This document shows positions 41,709 through 50,470 of a stretch of DNA of 53,969 nucleotides, in pieces; position 1 is the stretch's first letter; each line of letters begins with the position of its first letter. Made by a program: the position numbers and the translations under genes. This DNA is from Deltaproteobacteria bacterium (GTDB taxonomy: Bacteria; Desulfobacterota; Binatia; UBA9968): assembly GCA_005879605.1 (NCBI GenBank), contig VBKE01000032.1, forward strand, positions 1 to 53,969. Reading direction: 5' to 3'. The notes under the pieces are model-generated. The model saw nothing but the letters and a program-made list of their open reading frames with translations. It was not told the DNA's origin and made no database searches.

Positions 41709-42619
41709 GCTCGTCCTCCGCCGACTTTGGCTAGATCCTGCGGGGTCTCGATATTATCCGTTTGCAATCCCGGGTCAATGCGCTTGATCAAACCTTTCAA
41801 CACCTTGCCCGGCCCGATTTCCCAGACCTGAAGGCAGCCCAACTGCCCTAACTTTCGCACCGACTCTTCCCAACGTACCGGTCGCACAGCCTGTTCCGTC
41901 AACAGCGACTTCACGCGGGCCGGATCGAGATTAACCTCCGCCTCAACGTTGGTTACCACACCGATGGAAAAAGGATGGACTTTCACGGCCGGGCGCATCA
42001 ACTCGCAGTGAAATGGTGCGCTGACAGGCAACTCCAATACTTTTTTGGCGCCTCGCTCTTTCGCCAGTAACATCGCGCGCGCCACGGCATTTTTACCACC
42101 TGCAATAACGACTTGCCCGCCGCCGTTGTAATTCGCTGGGGCAACGACCTCGGCGGCACTGGTTTCCTCGCAAAGCGATCGCACGGCATCCATCTCCAAG
42201 CCAAGAACGACCGCCATACTCCCCTCGCCTAGCGAAACCGCCTGCTGCATGAGCCGCCCCCGTTCTCGCACCACTTTGACCGCGTCTTGGAATGCAAGAG
42301 CACCAACGCAGACCAACGCGCTATATTCTCCGAGACTATGACCGGCGACAAAATCGGGACGCGACGGAGTTTCCGACTCGAGAACACGCAGGGCGGCAAC
42401 CGACGCCGTAAGAATCGCCGGTTGGGTATTTTCAGTCAGGTTGAGATCTGATTCGGGCCCGGAGAAACAAAGGCGACTAAGCGAAAACCCGAGCGCTTCT
42501 TCGGCTTCTGAAAATACCTGTTGCGCCGCGGAAAATTGCTCATAGAGTGCTTTTCCCATCCCCACATACTGAGACCCCTGGCCCGGAAAAACAAAAGCGA
42601 TCTTACTCTTCTCCGCCAC
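41705..42619 (-). CDS. fabD: Malonyl-CoA:ACP transacylase FabD
   Basis: Loads malonate onto acyl carrier protein. 304 residues with FVFPGQGSQYVGMGK, the nucleophile motif GHSLGEYSAL, an Arg in the RGRLMQQA segment and the catalytic His in PVSAPFHCELM. The start overlaps plsX by 17 bp. In most related genomes fabH lies between plsX and fabD; here there is no room for it. Confidence 0.96.
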   Translation of the reverse strand: MAEKSKIAFVFPGQGSQYVGMGKALYEQFSAAQQVFSEAEEALGFSLSRLCFSGPESDLNLTENTQPAILTASVAALRVLESETPSRPDFVAGHSLGEYSALVCVGALAFQDAVKVVRERGRLMQQAVSLGEGSMAVVLGLEMDAVRSLCEETSAAEVVAPANYNGGGQVVIAGGKNAVARAMLLAKERGAKKVLELPVSAPFHCELMRPAVKVHPFSIGVVTNVEAEVNLDPARVKSLLTEQAVRPVRWEESVRKLGQLGCLQVWEIGPGKVLKGLIKRIDPGLQTDNIETPQDLAKVGGGRA

Positions 42620-43703
42620 CCTCTCCCCCCTCTCTTTCGGGTTTGTCGCCTAACATCTTTGATTTAATCCGTTGCCAGATTTTACCCGGGAACCCGCCTG
42701 TTTCCTCACCCATGCCGGCTTCCGGGCCACTGAGAATCTCAGTGATATGACGATTCACGTCCTGCTCCACGGCATCTCTGCCCGCGCGGATAGCGTTCTT
42801 GATCGCGCGCGAATCGGAACCGCCATGGGCGATGATGGCCACTCCATCTAGACCTATCAAAGGTGCGCCGCCGTATTCGGCGTAATCCAAACGACAATAG
42901 GCCTCCCGTAAAGAATTACGGCTCATCAAGTAGCCCAAGCGACTGGCAAGGTTTTTCTGAAATGCTTCTCTCAGTACTTCCCCCGCAAAGCCAGCAGCTC
43001 CTTCCATGGTCTTGAGCGCTACGTTGCCAGTAAAGCCGTCACAGACGACGACATCGACGCGCCCGTTAAAAATATCACGCCCTTCCACGTAGCCGACGTA
43101 ATTGAGGGGCAAGCCGGAAATCAGCTCACTCGCCACCCGCGTCAGCTCATTACCCTTGCCCTCCTCTTCACCGTTACTGAGAACGCCGACGCGCGGGTTC
43201 GGAATCCCCAACACCCTCTCCGCATAAATGGAACCCATGAGTCCGAACTGGCCCAAATGATGCGGCTTGCAGTCGACGTTGGCGCCCGCGTCGATAATGA
43301 CCGTTCCCTTAGCGACGCTCGGCACGACAATCAGGATCGCCGGCCGAGCCACCTGGGATAGTTTGCCCACCACGAACATTCCGGTCGCCATCATGGCGCC
43401 GGAGTTGCCCGCGCTCACTACGGCCTGAATTTCGCCCCGTTTCATCATGTCGAAAGCGACCTTCATGGAGGAGTCCTTCTTCCTGAGCGCGCTGCTAGGA
43501 GACTCATGCATCTCGACGATTTGAGAAGCGGAAACGATTTCTAACCGGTGAGCGCCGTGACGGGTCAGCTCCTGCTCCACGACTTCCCTTTGACCGACGA
43601 GCACAACCTCTACGCCGAGCTCCTCGGTTGCGAGCATCGCTCCTTCGACTACGACTTCAGGGGCTCGATCTCCCCCCATCGCGTCAACGGCGATCTTTGG
43701 CAT
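42603..43703 (-). CDS. plsX: Phosphate acyltransferase PlsX
   Basis: Forms acyl-phosphate from acyl-ACP for phospholipid synthesis with PlsY. 366 residues. Family motifs include IAVDAMGGDRAPEVVVEGA, VVSAGNSGAMMATGMFVVG, DAGANVDCKP, SNGEEEGKGNELTR and VCDGFTGNVALKTMEG. The Gly/Glu-rich C-terminus overlaps fabD. It lies 9 bp after rpmF, the conserved yceD-rpmF-plsX order. Confidence 0.96.
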   Translation of the reverse strand: MPKIAVDAMGGDRAPEVVVEGAMLATEELGVEVVLVGQREVVEQELTRHGAHRLEIVSASQIVEMHESPSSALRKKDSSMKVAFDMMKRGEIQAVVSAGNSGAMMATGMFVVGKLSQVARPAILIVVPSVAKGTVIIDAGANVDCKPHHLGQFGLMGSIYAERVLGIPNPRVGVLSNGEEEGKGNELTRVASELISGLPLNYVGYVEGRDIFNGRVDVVVCDGFTGNVALKTMEGAAGFAGEVLREAFQKNLASRLGYLMSRNSLREAYCRLDYAEYGGAPLIGLDGVAIIAHGGSDSRAIKNAIRAGRDAVEQDVNRHITEILSGPEAGMGEETGGFPGKIWQRIKSKMLGDKPEREGGEGGGEE

Positions 43704-43712
43704 AGAAAAAAA

Positions 43713-43895
43713 TTAACTTTCTTCGGTTTGGATGACGACTCGTCCGCGATAGAATCCGCAATTGGCACAAGCACGGTGCGGTAAAACCGCCTCACCGCAT
43801 TTCGCGCAGGTACTCCACTGGGGCCTGGTCAGAGCATCGTGCGCGCGGCGTTGGTTCTTGACTCTTTTGGATGTTCTTCTCTTAGGCACAGGCAT
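43713..43895 (-). CDS. rpmF: 50S ribosomal protein L32
   Basis: 60 residues. The N-terminal MPVPKRRTSKRVKNQRRAHD is typical, and four cysteines (C30-x2-C33 and C43-x2-C46) make this the zinc-binding form. The tail GFYRGRVVI is conserved. A zinc-dependent copy implies possible paralogue switching under zinc limitation if a zinc-free copy exists elsewhere. Second gene of the yceD operon. Confidence 0.97.
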   Translation of the reverse strand: MPVPKRRTSKRVKNQRRAHDALTRPQWSTCAKCGEAVLPHRACANCGFYRGRVVIQTEES

Positions 43896-43959
43896 ACGCT
43901 TAGTCCTATCTTTCTCCGCCTATCGGCGGCAGATGCAAAATACAGAATATTAAGGAGAA

Positions 43960-44496
43960 TTAACGACCGACTTTGAGCGTTCGAAAAATCGCCATCCGCG
44001 GATCCTCCACGGACGCCGAACAGGCGCACGCCTCGTGATTGAGGTTGGCGCCGCAACCGCCGCAGAGCCCCCGACAGTTTTCGTTACACAGCGGACGCGT
44101 TGGGAGTGCCAACATGACCTGTTCCCTAATTAAGGGTGCGAGATTGATCTCCTCGGTCGAATAGTAGCTCAATCCTAAATCTTCGCGGCTCAGTTCTTCA
44201 ACTTTTTGATTCGACTTCGGCGGGTCGGGACTCAATACGAAATCGAATTTACTATCCAGGCTAAATACGTAACTTTCTAAGCAACGACTGCAACAACCCT
44301 CCAATTCCCCGACTAAGGAACCCTGAAAAAAAACCTCGTGGCCCGAACGATAATAGACCAGATCGACATCCAGCAACGGCGGAAAGCGAAAGTCGCGAAC
44401 ATTGCCCTTGACAAAAGCCTCGTTTAAATCCTCAATTCTTTCGGAGAAACGTATCTCTTTGGGAGATTGAGGAATATCATCAACGGGGATTTTCAT
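43960..44496 (-). CDS. yceD: YceD family protein (DUF177)
   Basis: 178 residues. The family core is DLVYYRSGHEVFFQGSLVGE, then CSRCLESY, with the C-terminal cysteine-rich stretch CNENCRGLCGGCGANLNHEA and CAC. The CxxC pairs suggest metal binding. YceD is nearly always encoded upstream of rpmF and is implicated in 23S rRNA accumulation in plants and bacteria. It heads the yceD-rpmF-plsX-fabD-fabG-acpP operon. Confidence 0.93.
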   Translation of the reverse strand: MKIPVDDIPQSPKEIRFSERIEDLNEAFVKGNVRDFRFPPLLDVDLVYYRSGHEVFFQGSLVGELEGCCSRCLESYVFSLDSKFDFVLSPDPPKSNQKVEELSREDLGLSYYSTEEINLAPLIREQVMLALPTRPLCNENCRGLCGGCGANLNHEACACSASVEDPRMAIFRTLKVGR

Positions 44497-44529
44497 CGAC
44501 GCAAGAGCGAGGTTGTTTAGTAGAGTATG

Positions 44530-44557
44530 AATATAGTCAAATTCTCCCTGTTGTCAA
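44530..44557 (-). promoter_or_regulatory. Predicted sigma-70 promoter of the yceD-rpmF-plsX-fab operon
   Basis: On the minus strand a perfect TTGACA (44552-44557) is followed after 16 bp by TATATT (44530-44535). Transcription would start near 44523, about 27 bases before the yceD ATG at 44496. Confidence 0.65.
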
Positions 44558-44736
44558 GCCGAGAGGCGATTCTGCGACTTCAAAAAGCTTGTGATTTTTT
44601 AGCCACTTCCACGCTCTTTGTGGCAGACCGGGTGCCGGCGGCGACAGCTGAATCACCCTCTCGCTCCCAGTTTTCACCGTAAAAATATTCCCTTGAGTGT
44701 TTGGAAGCTTTTTGTTAACTCTTTTTTATCCGCATC

Positions 44737-45741
44737 ATGAATTTTCCTATCGACTTACAGAATCGTTGGCACGGTAAGCGCTTCAACTCTTACAACCGCG
44801 TGCTGAAAGATACTTTTGCCGCACGGGTTTATAAAATCGGACTGCGGATGGACTTTACCTGCCCGAATCGAGACGGCAGAGTTGCGGTGGGCGGCTGCGC
44901 GTACTGCAACAACGCCAGTCACACACCCCAGGATTATCGCCCGCGCACTTCCGTAACCGAGCAGCTCCGACAAGGCGCAGCGGCCATCCGCAGGCGGCAC
45001 AAGGCGGAGCAATTTATCGCCTATTTCCAAAGCTACACGAACACGTACGATTCGGTGTCGAAATTGGAGAAACTCTATCGTGAAGCGTTGGAATTTCCCG
45101 AGGTGGTCGGCCTTTCCATTGCGACGCGCCCGGACTGTGTTCCCGACGACGTCCTCGACCTCATCGCCGATATCTCGCATCACACGTACGTTTGGCTCGA
45201 ACTCGGATTGGAATCGATCCATGAACGGACGCTTCGATGGGTCAATCGCGGCCACGGTGTGCAGGAATTCATCGACGCGGTTGAACGCTCCAAACGTCGC
45301 AACCTCCACGTTTGTACGCACCTCATACTGGGTTTCCCCGGGGAAACTCGCGACGATATGCTGCAAGCTCCGGCGCTGCTCAATAACCTTGATATCGATG
45401 GTGTAAAGCTTCACAATCTCCACGTCATTAAGAACACGGTTCTTGCAAAGTTTTATAGCGGGGGCCATTTCACGCTTTTCAGCCAAGCCGAATACGTTTC
45501 CCTGGTGGTAGATTTCCTCGAACTCTTAAACCCGGAAGTGATCGTGCACCGTCTCACCGGCGAGACCTATCGAGCGATAACGATCGCTCCCGATTGGTCC
45601 GTCAATAAAATCGGCGTACATAACGCCATTGTTAAGGAGCTCGAAGAGCGCGATAGCTGGCAAGGCAAGAGATATTCATCCGGGACCGTTCAAAAGCTCG
45701 GGCGAACGATCTCCCAATTCACTCAAGGAGCAGAGCTTTGA
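44737..45741 (+). CDS. TIGR01212-family radical SAM protein (YhcC-like)
   Basis: 334 residues. The iron-sulfur cysteines follow the spacing of this family: C42, C54 and C57 (TCPNRDGRVAVGGCAYC). QRWHGKRFNSYNRVLKDTF-like N-terminus, FIAYFQSYTNTYDSV, LSIATRPDCVPDDVLDL, LELGLESIHERTLRWVNRGH and THLILGFPGETRDDM are all conserved. The substrate is not established; tRNA-related roles have been proposed for relatives. Its TGA stop overlaps the TTG start of the next gene by 4 bp, so the two are translationally coupled. Confidence 0.93.
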   Translation: MNFPIDLQNRWHGKRFNSYNRVLKDTFAARVYKIGLRMDFTCPNRDGRVAVGGCAYCNNASHTPQDYRPRTSVTEQLRQGAAAIRRRHKAEQFIAYFQSYTNTYDSVSKLEKLYREALEFPEVVGLSIATRPDCVPDDVLDLIADISHHTYVWLELGLESIHERTLRWVNRGHGVQEFIDAVERSKRRNLHVCTHLILGFPGETRDDMLQAPALLNNLDIDGVKLHNLHVIKNTVLAKFYSGGHFTLFSQAEYVSLVVDFLELLNPEVIVHRLTGETYRAITIAPDWSVNKIGVHNAIVKELEERDSWQGKRYSSGTVQKLGRTISQFTQGAEL

Positions 45742-46640
45742 ACGGCCACATCGGCTTAATTCATTCAATTCTTCCCGCGACGGTAGACCTCCACGTCATC
45801 GTGCCTGACGGCCATCCCTCGGCTCGCAATTTGGGATCGGAGCGCGTGGGCTCCGGTACGATCATCGATCCCGACGGCACCATCTTGACCGTTCACTACG
45901 TCACGGTGGGAGCAACGTCCATCACGGTGACTCTCCCGGACGGCGCCCAATACCCAGGACACCTGGCTGCGCAGGACCAAGAAACCGGCCTTGCGCTCGT
46001 CAAAGTTTCGGCTCGAGATTTGCCTTTCCTTAAGCTTGCGCCCTCTGACTCACTGGCATTGGGTCAACCGGTGATCATGATCGCCAGCAGTGGACAGACC
46101 GACCGGCGCGTGAGCGGCGGATATGTGAGCTCCACGGAGTGTTATGATGGCCATTGGGAATATATGCTGGAAAAAACCATTCGCGTCACCACGTTCAATC
46201 CAGGGTTCGGCGGTGGCACGCTGGCAAATTTCAGGGGAGAATTGCTTGGCGTGGTGTCGCTTAATTTGAATGAGGTCGGCAAGTTCTCACTCGCCATCCC
46301 GATCGACTACTACCGAATTTACGAACAGGAGTTGAAACAGTATGGACAGGTGCGCAGCCGTCCTCGACGTCCGTGGTTGGGATTTTATCCCCAACCCATG
46401 GCTGGGCATGTCGTGGTCGGAGGCGTCGTGCCGGGCAGTCCGGCTGCAAGGTTTGGTCTCAAGGAGGGGGACATCATTATCAGTGTGGAAAAAAAAGAGA
46501 TCCGCTCTCGACCGGAGCTTTATCAGGAGATGTGGAAAAAGCGCCCGGGAGAACGGATCTCGTTTAGAATTCTGAGAGATGAGCAGTCTTTCGAACTGGA
46601 AGTAATCGGCGGAGACCGATCCGATCGCTACCGCTCCTAG
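45738..46640 (+). CDS. HtrA-like protein with PDZ domain lacking the Ser-His-Asp triad
   Basis: 300 residues. The trypsin-like fold of DegP/HtrA proteins is recognisable (GSGTIIDPDGTILTVHYVTV, TLPDGAQYPGHLAAQD), followed by a PDZ domain (about 205-295; VVGGVVPGSPAARFGLKEGD). The catalytic positions are changed. LTNNHVV reads LTVHYVT, so Tyr54 occupies the His site with a His one place earlier. TDLAV reads TGLAL (Gly84), and GNSGGPL reads GFGGGTL (Gly158 for Ser). No signal peptide is seen, so it may be cytoplasmic. The TTG start has AAGGAG 11 bases upstream and overlaps the radical SAM stop. Probably a non-proteolytic binding or scaffold protein. Confidence 0.85.
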   Translation: MNGHIGLIHSILPATVDLHVIVPDGHPSARNLGSERVGSGTIIDPDGTILTVHYVTVGATSITVTLPDGAQYPGHLAAQDQETGLALVKVSARDLPFLKLAPSDSLALGQPVIMIASSGQTDRRVSGGYVSSTECYDGHWEYMLEKTIRVTTFNPGFGGGTLANFRGELLGVVSLNLNEVGKFSLAIPIDYYRIYEQELKQYGQVRSRPRRPWLGFYPQPMAGHVVVGGVVPGSPAARFGLKEGDIIISVEKKEIRSRPELYQEMWKKRPGERISFRILRDEQSFELEVIGGDRSDRYRS

Positions 46641-47113
46641 TCGTCACCTCCGACTTTTTGGATTTTGCCTTTACCGATGACTTTTATCCCCAGCGCCGGT
46701 GTATAAGCCTCAGGCTCGTAATTGATCAAGGCTTGATCGGTCTCCTGGAGATCTCTCAATTTTACCTTGTTGCCGCCCTTTTCAATGTTAGTCTTATCGT
46801 CAACACCTACGACCTCTTCGCGCACTTTACCTTTTCGTTCAACTTGGAAGGTGATCGTTCGCTGTCCCACCCCGCTGATCACGCCTTCTACTTCAACAGC
46901 TTTCTTGGAAACCGCCTTTGTCTCCGGCTTGGTCGAGTCTTGTTTCCTGGGTTCTTCTTTCTTTACCTCGTCCTGTTTCGCTGGCGCCGGTTGTTGAGCG
47001 ACTGCCGGTGCAGCCGGTTCGGGCTGTTCTTCAACTGAACTGCAGGCTATCGCCCAGACGGCCAGTAGAACTGTTATGATTGACCCAATCGCGTAGTTGG
47101 CTGACTTCGTCAT
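46637..47113 (-). CDS. Putative lipoprotein with Lys/Glu/Pro-rich linker
   Basis: 158 residues. A signal peptide (AIGSIITVLLAVWAIAC) with a lipobox-like AIAC at residue 24 gives a lipid-anchored protein. About 45 residues of Pro/Lys/Glu-rich, probably disordered linker follow. The C-terminal 80 residues are a small beta-rich domain (VEVEGVISGVGQRTITFQVE, EVVGVDDKTNIEKGG), similar to small OB-like or DUF5666-type folds seen in other lipoproteins. A strong AAGGAGGG site precedes the ATG. Its stop overlaps the end of the convergent HtrA-like gene by 4 bp. Confidence 0.75.
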   Translation of the reverse strand: MTKSANYAIGSIITVLLAVWAIACSSVEEQPEPAAPAVAQQPAPAKQDEVKKEEPRKQDSTKPETKAVSKKAVEVEGVISGVGQRTITFQVERKGKVREEVVGVDDKTNIEKGGNKVKLRDLQETDQALINYEPEAYTPALGIKVIGKGKIQKVGGDD

Positions 47114-47169
47114 CCCTTTCCCTCCTTCTTTCCCCTACGACCTAGGGTTTGCAACATAATTTTTGAAAA

Positions 47170-47199
47170 CTTAAACCATACTTCAGTTTGCCTTGTCAA
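47170..47199 (-). promoter_or_regulatory. Weak candidate promoter of the lipoprotein gene
   Basis: A perfect TTGACA (minus strand, 47194-47199) lies 80 bp upstream of the ATG at 47113. The -10 candidates at 16-18 bp spacing (GTTTAA region) are poor. No gene is seen in 47114-47392. Confidence 0.3.
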
Positions 47200-47392
47200 G
47201 GCGCATACTCGCTCTGCTCCCAGCACTCGCATTGAGAAAGTCGCGAAAAAGAATTAGAAATAGAAACGGATAAGCAACCTGCGGCGCGCTTGAGCCATCT
47301 CACTTCTTATCGTGTCATATACCCAGACACCGACTAGATGGGCGTGGTCTGTTTAATACGATTCCGGACATGGCGTGAAGACGCCGTTCCGC

Positions 47393-48568
47393 CTATTCCA
47401 GTTTCTCTCCCGCCTCACCAGCCGCTGCCTCGGCCGCTGCGTTTTCCAGTTCCATTCGCACCTCAGAATCGTCCTCGACCTGCAGCCGCCCTTTTAACGC
47501 GCCCGTTGCCTGACGCGAACCGATCCGGCCCAAAGCCCACGCCGCATGGCCCCGCACCAGCGGTTCCTCATCGCCCAAAGCGCGAATCAAAGCCGGCACC
47601 GCTTCGAAACTGCGAATGTTACCGAGGGCAACGGCAACATTGCGCAAAAATCCGCGGCGCTTGGCTCGCATAATCGGACTTCCATGAAAGCGCTTGCGGA
47701 ACTCCTCGCGGCTCAGTGACAAGAGCGGAATCAAATCAGGAGCATGAAGGCCCGGTCTCGGTCGGTAGCCGGTTTCGGATGTCGGCTTTGCCTTCACGTT
47801 ATAGGGACAAACCTCCTGGCAGATATCGCAACCAAAAATATGATCGCCCATCAGGGGTCGAAGATGACGCGGAATCCAACCCTTGAGTTCAATGGTCAAG
47901 TAAGAAATGCAGCGGCGAGCGTCCAAGACATAAGGTCCTACGAATGCTCCCGTGGGACAGGCCTTGAGACACAAATCACACTTTCCGCATCGATCCCGAA
48001 TCGGGCGGTCATAAGCCAGCGGGATACTCAAAAACAATTCCCCAAGAAAAAACCACGAGCCTTTTTTCGGCGAAATAAGATGAGTGTTCTTCCCGATCCA
48101 GCCTACTCCCCCAACTCCGGCATAATCCCTTTCCAACACGGGACCCGAATCGACGAAAGCCTTTCCTTCAACAGGCGCGTGGCATAGATCGCGAATGATC
48201 GTCAAGAGCGATTCCAAACGACGACGCATTAAATCGTGATAGTCATCGCCCCAAGCATAGCGGGAAATCCAACCCTTGGGTTCACCCGGCATCACTGACC
48301 GCGGAAAGGGCGTAAAATAATTCATGCCGACCGAGACTAGGGAAAACGCCCAAGGGACGAGTTTCTGTGGATCTCGCCGCAGCTCCTCGGTTCGTCGCAT
48401 GTACGCCAACTCGCCTGCCAACCCCTTACGCAGCCATTCCGCGAAGGAGTTTTCATGAGGCGGGGGTTTGACGGGAGAAATACCAACCAATTCAAAGCCG
48501 AGTCGCTGAGCCTCTTCTTTGATTCGCAACGATAATGAGGCATCCGGCCGACTCATTTTAGAATTCAT
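47393..48568 (-). CDS. queG: Epoxyqueuosine reductase QueG with HEAT repeats
   Basis: Last step of queuosine synthesis in tRNA wobble bases, reducing epoxyqueuosine with cobalamin and two 4Fe-4S clusters. 391 residues: cobalamin-binding part (LGFELVGISPV, VSVGMNYFTP, DYHDLMRRRL, FVDSGPVLERDYA), ferredoxin-like cysteines CGKCDLCLKACPTGA and CDICQEVCPYN, and C-terminal HEAT repeats (about 300-375; ALIRALGDEEPLVRGHAAWA, LGRIGS). The start may be four codons later (MSRPDAS). It stands alone between the lipoprotein and DUF2203 genes. Confidence 0.95.
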   Translation of the reverse strand: MNSKMSRPDASLSLRIKEEAQRLGFELVGISPVKPPPHENSFAEWLRKGLAGELAYMRRTEELRRDPQKLVPWAFSLVSVGMNYFTPFPRSVMPGEPKGWISRYAWGDDYHDLMRRRLESLLTIIRDLCHAPVEGKAFVDSGPVLERDYAGVGGVGWIGKNTHLISPKKGSWFFLGELFLSIPLAYDRPIRDRCGKCDLCLKACPTGAFVGPYVLDARRCISYLTIELKGWIPRHLRPLMGDHIFGCDICQEVCPYNVKAKPTSETGYRPRPGLHAPDLIPLLSLSREEFRKRFHGSPIMRAKRRGFLRNVAVALGNIRSFEAVPALIRALGDEEPLVRGHAAWALGRIGSRQATGALKGRLQVEDDSEVRMELENAAAEAAAGEAGEKLE

Positions 48569-48656
48569 GATGACTTCTTTAGAATCAAACCGCTGTGCGG
48601 CCGCTATCGTGGCTCAAACGGGGCAAGAGAACACCTAACGGTTGCCAGGCTGGAAT

Positions 48657-49106
48657 TTAGTGATAAGAAGTATTGCCGTCAGGATCGGTTTCCTCGCCGT
48701 CGAGCAGCGCTCGCCGGCCGGCAAAGCCATCCTCGATGCGGTGCCAGTGGCCGACGCTGGTTTCACCAAGCTGCCAACAGAGGAACACGACCTCCGCCCC
48801 GAGCACGCAAGGGAAATCGATCAGTCCTTGTTCGATCCCCTTGCATATGCAGCCATAGCTGTGGATTTCTTCCACCCAGCCTTTGACCTGTTCCAACAGC
48901 CGGGCAATTTCTTCATCTTCACGCAGTCGGTCCATGAGGTTCGGCGCCTCCGGATCGAGCCGTTCGTTTCGAATCACAGTTTCACTTTTGCTTTTTAGTC
49001 GACGGATATTTTCCAGAATTTTGTCGATCAACGGGCGCACCGAGGGAAGCAAAGCATTCGCTTCGTTGACGGTAAAGAGACGGGGAAAGCTTGAAGACGA
49101 TACCAT
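48657..49106 (-). CDS. DUF2203 family protein
   Basis: 149 residues. The DUF2203 pattern is clear: RLFTVNEANALLPSVRPLID at the start, a helical middle, VEEIHSYGCICKGIEQGLID, and the acidic, aromatic VVFLCWQLGETSVGHWHRIE near the end. The conserved His, Trp and Glu suggest a ligand- or metal-binding site, but no function is known. It follows the REC-LpxC gene by 53 bp on the same strand and may be co-transcribed. Confidence 0.85.
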   Translation of the reverse strand: MVSSSSFPRLFTVNEANALLPSVRPLIDKILENIRRLKSKSETVIRNERLDPEAPNLMDRLREDEEIARLLEQVKGWVEEIHSYGCICKGIEQGLIDFPCVLGAEVVFLCWQLGETSVGHWHRIEDGFAGRRALLDGEETDPDGNTSYH

Positions 49107-49159
49107 ACGGATAAATTACCAACCCAACCGGCCCATCTTTCGGTGCCGACTGACCACGG

Positions 49160-50458
49160 TCATAAATTCATGCCGCTGCGCAGCTCGCGCAACAACGCAA
49201 TATTGTCGGAATGGCCCGTCATATGGGCCGTGACGGCCCCACGTATCGGTTTCCCGAGCAGATAGAAGTCTCCTAAGATGTCCAAGATTTTGTGGCGCGC
49301 AAGCTCATCCGGGAAGCGCAAATCCGTGTTGATGATTTTTTTATCGTCGATCAAGATGCAGTTATTGACTTTCCCACCGCTGACGAGGCCCATGCTCTGT
49401 AGCTTTTCAATATCCTTAAGAAACCCGAAGGTCCTTGCCGGCGCGATTTCAGCTTTGAAAAAATCCGGGCCTTTGAAAAAGTAGCTGTGCTCTTGCAGGC
49501 CGACCGGCTTCGGGTACTTCAGAACATAGCGGACCGAAAAGCGTTCGGCGGGTTCGATGCTGATGAATTCTCCCGCCTCGATTCCTACTCGATACGGCCG
49601 ATCCACAACGATTTCCGCCCACTCCTGTTCCTCTTCGTGGACACCGGCTTCTTCGATCAAATGACAAAACTCCACGGCGGAACCATCCAGAATTGGAATT
49701 TCTCCCTGGATTTTCACCAGCAAATTTGTGATCCCGTAGCTGTGCAATACGGCCAAAAAATGCTCGACGGTGCCGACCGCGAATCCCCTGGTCCGAAGTG
49801 AGGTGGCGTAACCCGTCGATCCCACATAATCCAGGTGGGCCGGAATCGTGACGTCGCCGGAAATTCCGGTGAACAAAATCCCGCTGTTCGGAGGAAGCGG
49901 ATGCAGGATCAGCCCTGTCTTGATCCCGGAGTGGAGCCCCTGCCCCGAAATGACCACGCTCTTTTTCAGAGTCTTTTGTCTGATCGGCTGCCCAGCCGCG
50001 CCGTTTTTCGCCGCGGCCGCGCCCGTCCTTGCGGTTTTTCGTCGCTTGGATCCGTTGCCATTCACTTTTTTGGCTTGGGGAACCGACAACTCGCCGAGAG
50101 CCCGCTGGACGGTCAAGAGCAAGCCATCCAGTGATACCGGCTTTTCAATGAAGTCAAATGCGCCGAACTTCGTGGCAGTCACCGCGGTGTGAATATTGCC
50201 ATGCCCTGAAACCATCACGACGTTAGTTTGCGGTTCCTGGCTCTTGATTTCCTTGAGCAGTCCGATGCCGTCGATGTGAGGCATCCAGATATCAAGGAGG
50301 ACGAGGCTCGGTTTTTCTTGTCTGATCAGTTCCAATGCACGAGTGCCATCCGCGGTATCCAACACGCGATAGCCCTCGTCGCTTAAAACTTCACGTAGCG
50401 ATTCCCTCACTCCATCTTCGTCGTCCACGACCAAGATCGTTTTTGCCTGCACTTTCAA
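49160..50458 (-). CDS. lpxC: Fusion of an NtrX-type receiver domain to UDP-3-O-acyl-GlcNAc deacetylase LpxC
   Basis: 432 residues in one uninterrupted frame. Residues 5-122 are a complete response-regulator receiver: acidic pair D12-D13, phosphoacceptor D56 (VLLDIWMP), S84 (VMVSGHGN) and K106 (FDFIEKP). The local wording matches NtrX receivers. Residues 123-158 are a Lys/Ala/Gly linker. Residues 159-432 are LpxC, starting IRQKTLKKSVVISGQGLHSG, with zinc ligands H233, H389 and D393, general base E232 (TVEHFLAVLHS) and H416 (GHSDN). LpxC commits UDP-acyl-GlcNAc to lipid A. The kinase gene upstream is 12 bp away. Phosphorylation could thus set LPS synthesis directly. Confidence 0.94.
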   Translation of the reverse strand: MKVQAKTILVVDDEDGVRESLREVLSDEGYRVLDTADGTRALELIRQEKPSLVLLDIWMPHIDGIGLLKEIKSQEPQTNVVMVSGHGNIHTAVTATKFGAFDFIEKPVSLDGLLLTVQRALGELSVPQAKKVNGNGSKRRKTARTGAAAAKNGAAGQPIRQKTLKKSVVISGQGLHSGIKTGLILHPLPPNSGILFTGISGDVTIPAHLDYVGSTGYATSLRTRGFAVGTVEHFLAVLHSYGITNLLVKIQGEIPILDGSAVEFCHLIEEAGVHEEEQEWAEIVVDRPYRVGIEAGEFISIEPAERFSVRYVLKYPKPVGLQEHSYFFKGPDFFKAEIAPARTFGFLKDIEKLQSMGLVSGGKVNNCILIDDKKIINTDLRFPDELARHKILDILGDFYLLGKPIRGAVTAHMTGHSDNIALLRELRSGMNL

Positions 50459-50470
50459 TGTTCCTCCAAG

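Noticed and set aside
47338-47673. Pro/Arg-rich plus-strand frame
   Set aside because: Mostly antisense to the HEAT-repeat end of queG; composition is an artefact of codon use on the other strand.
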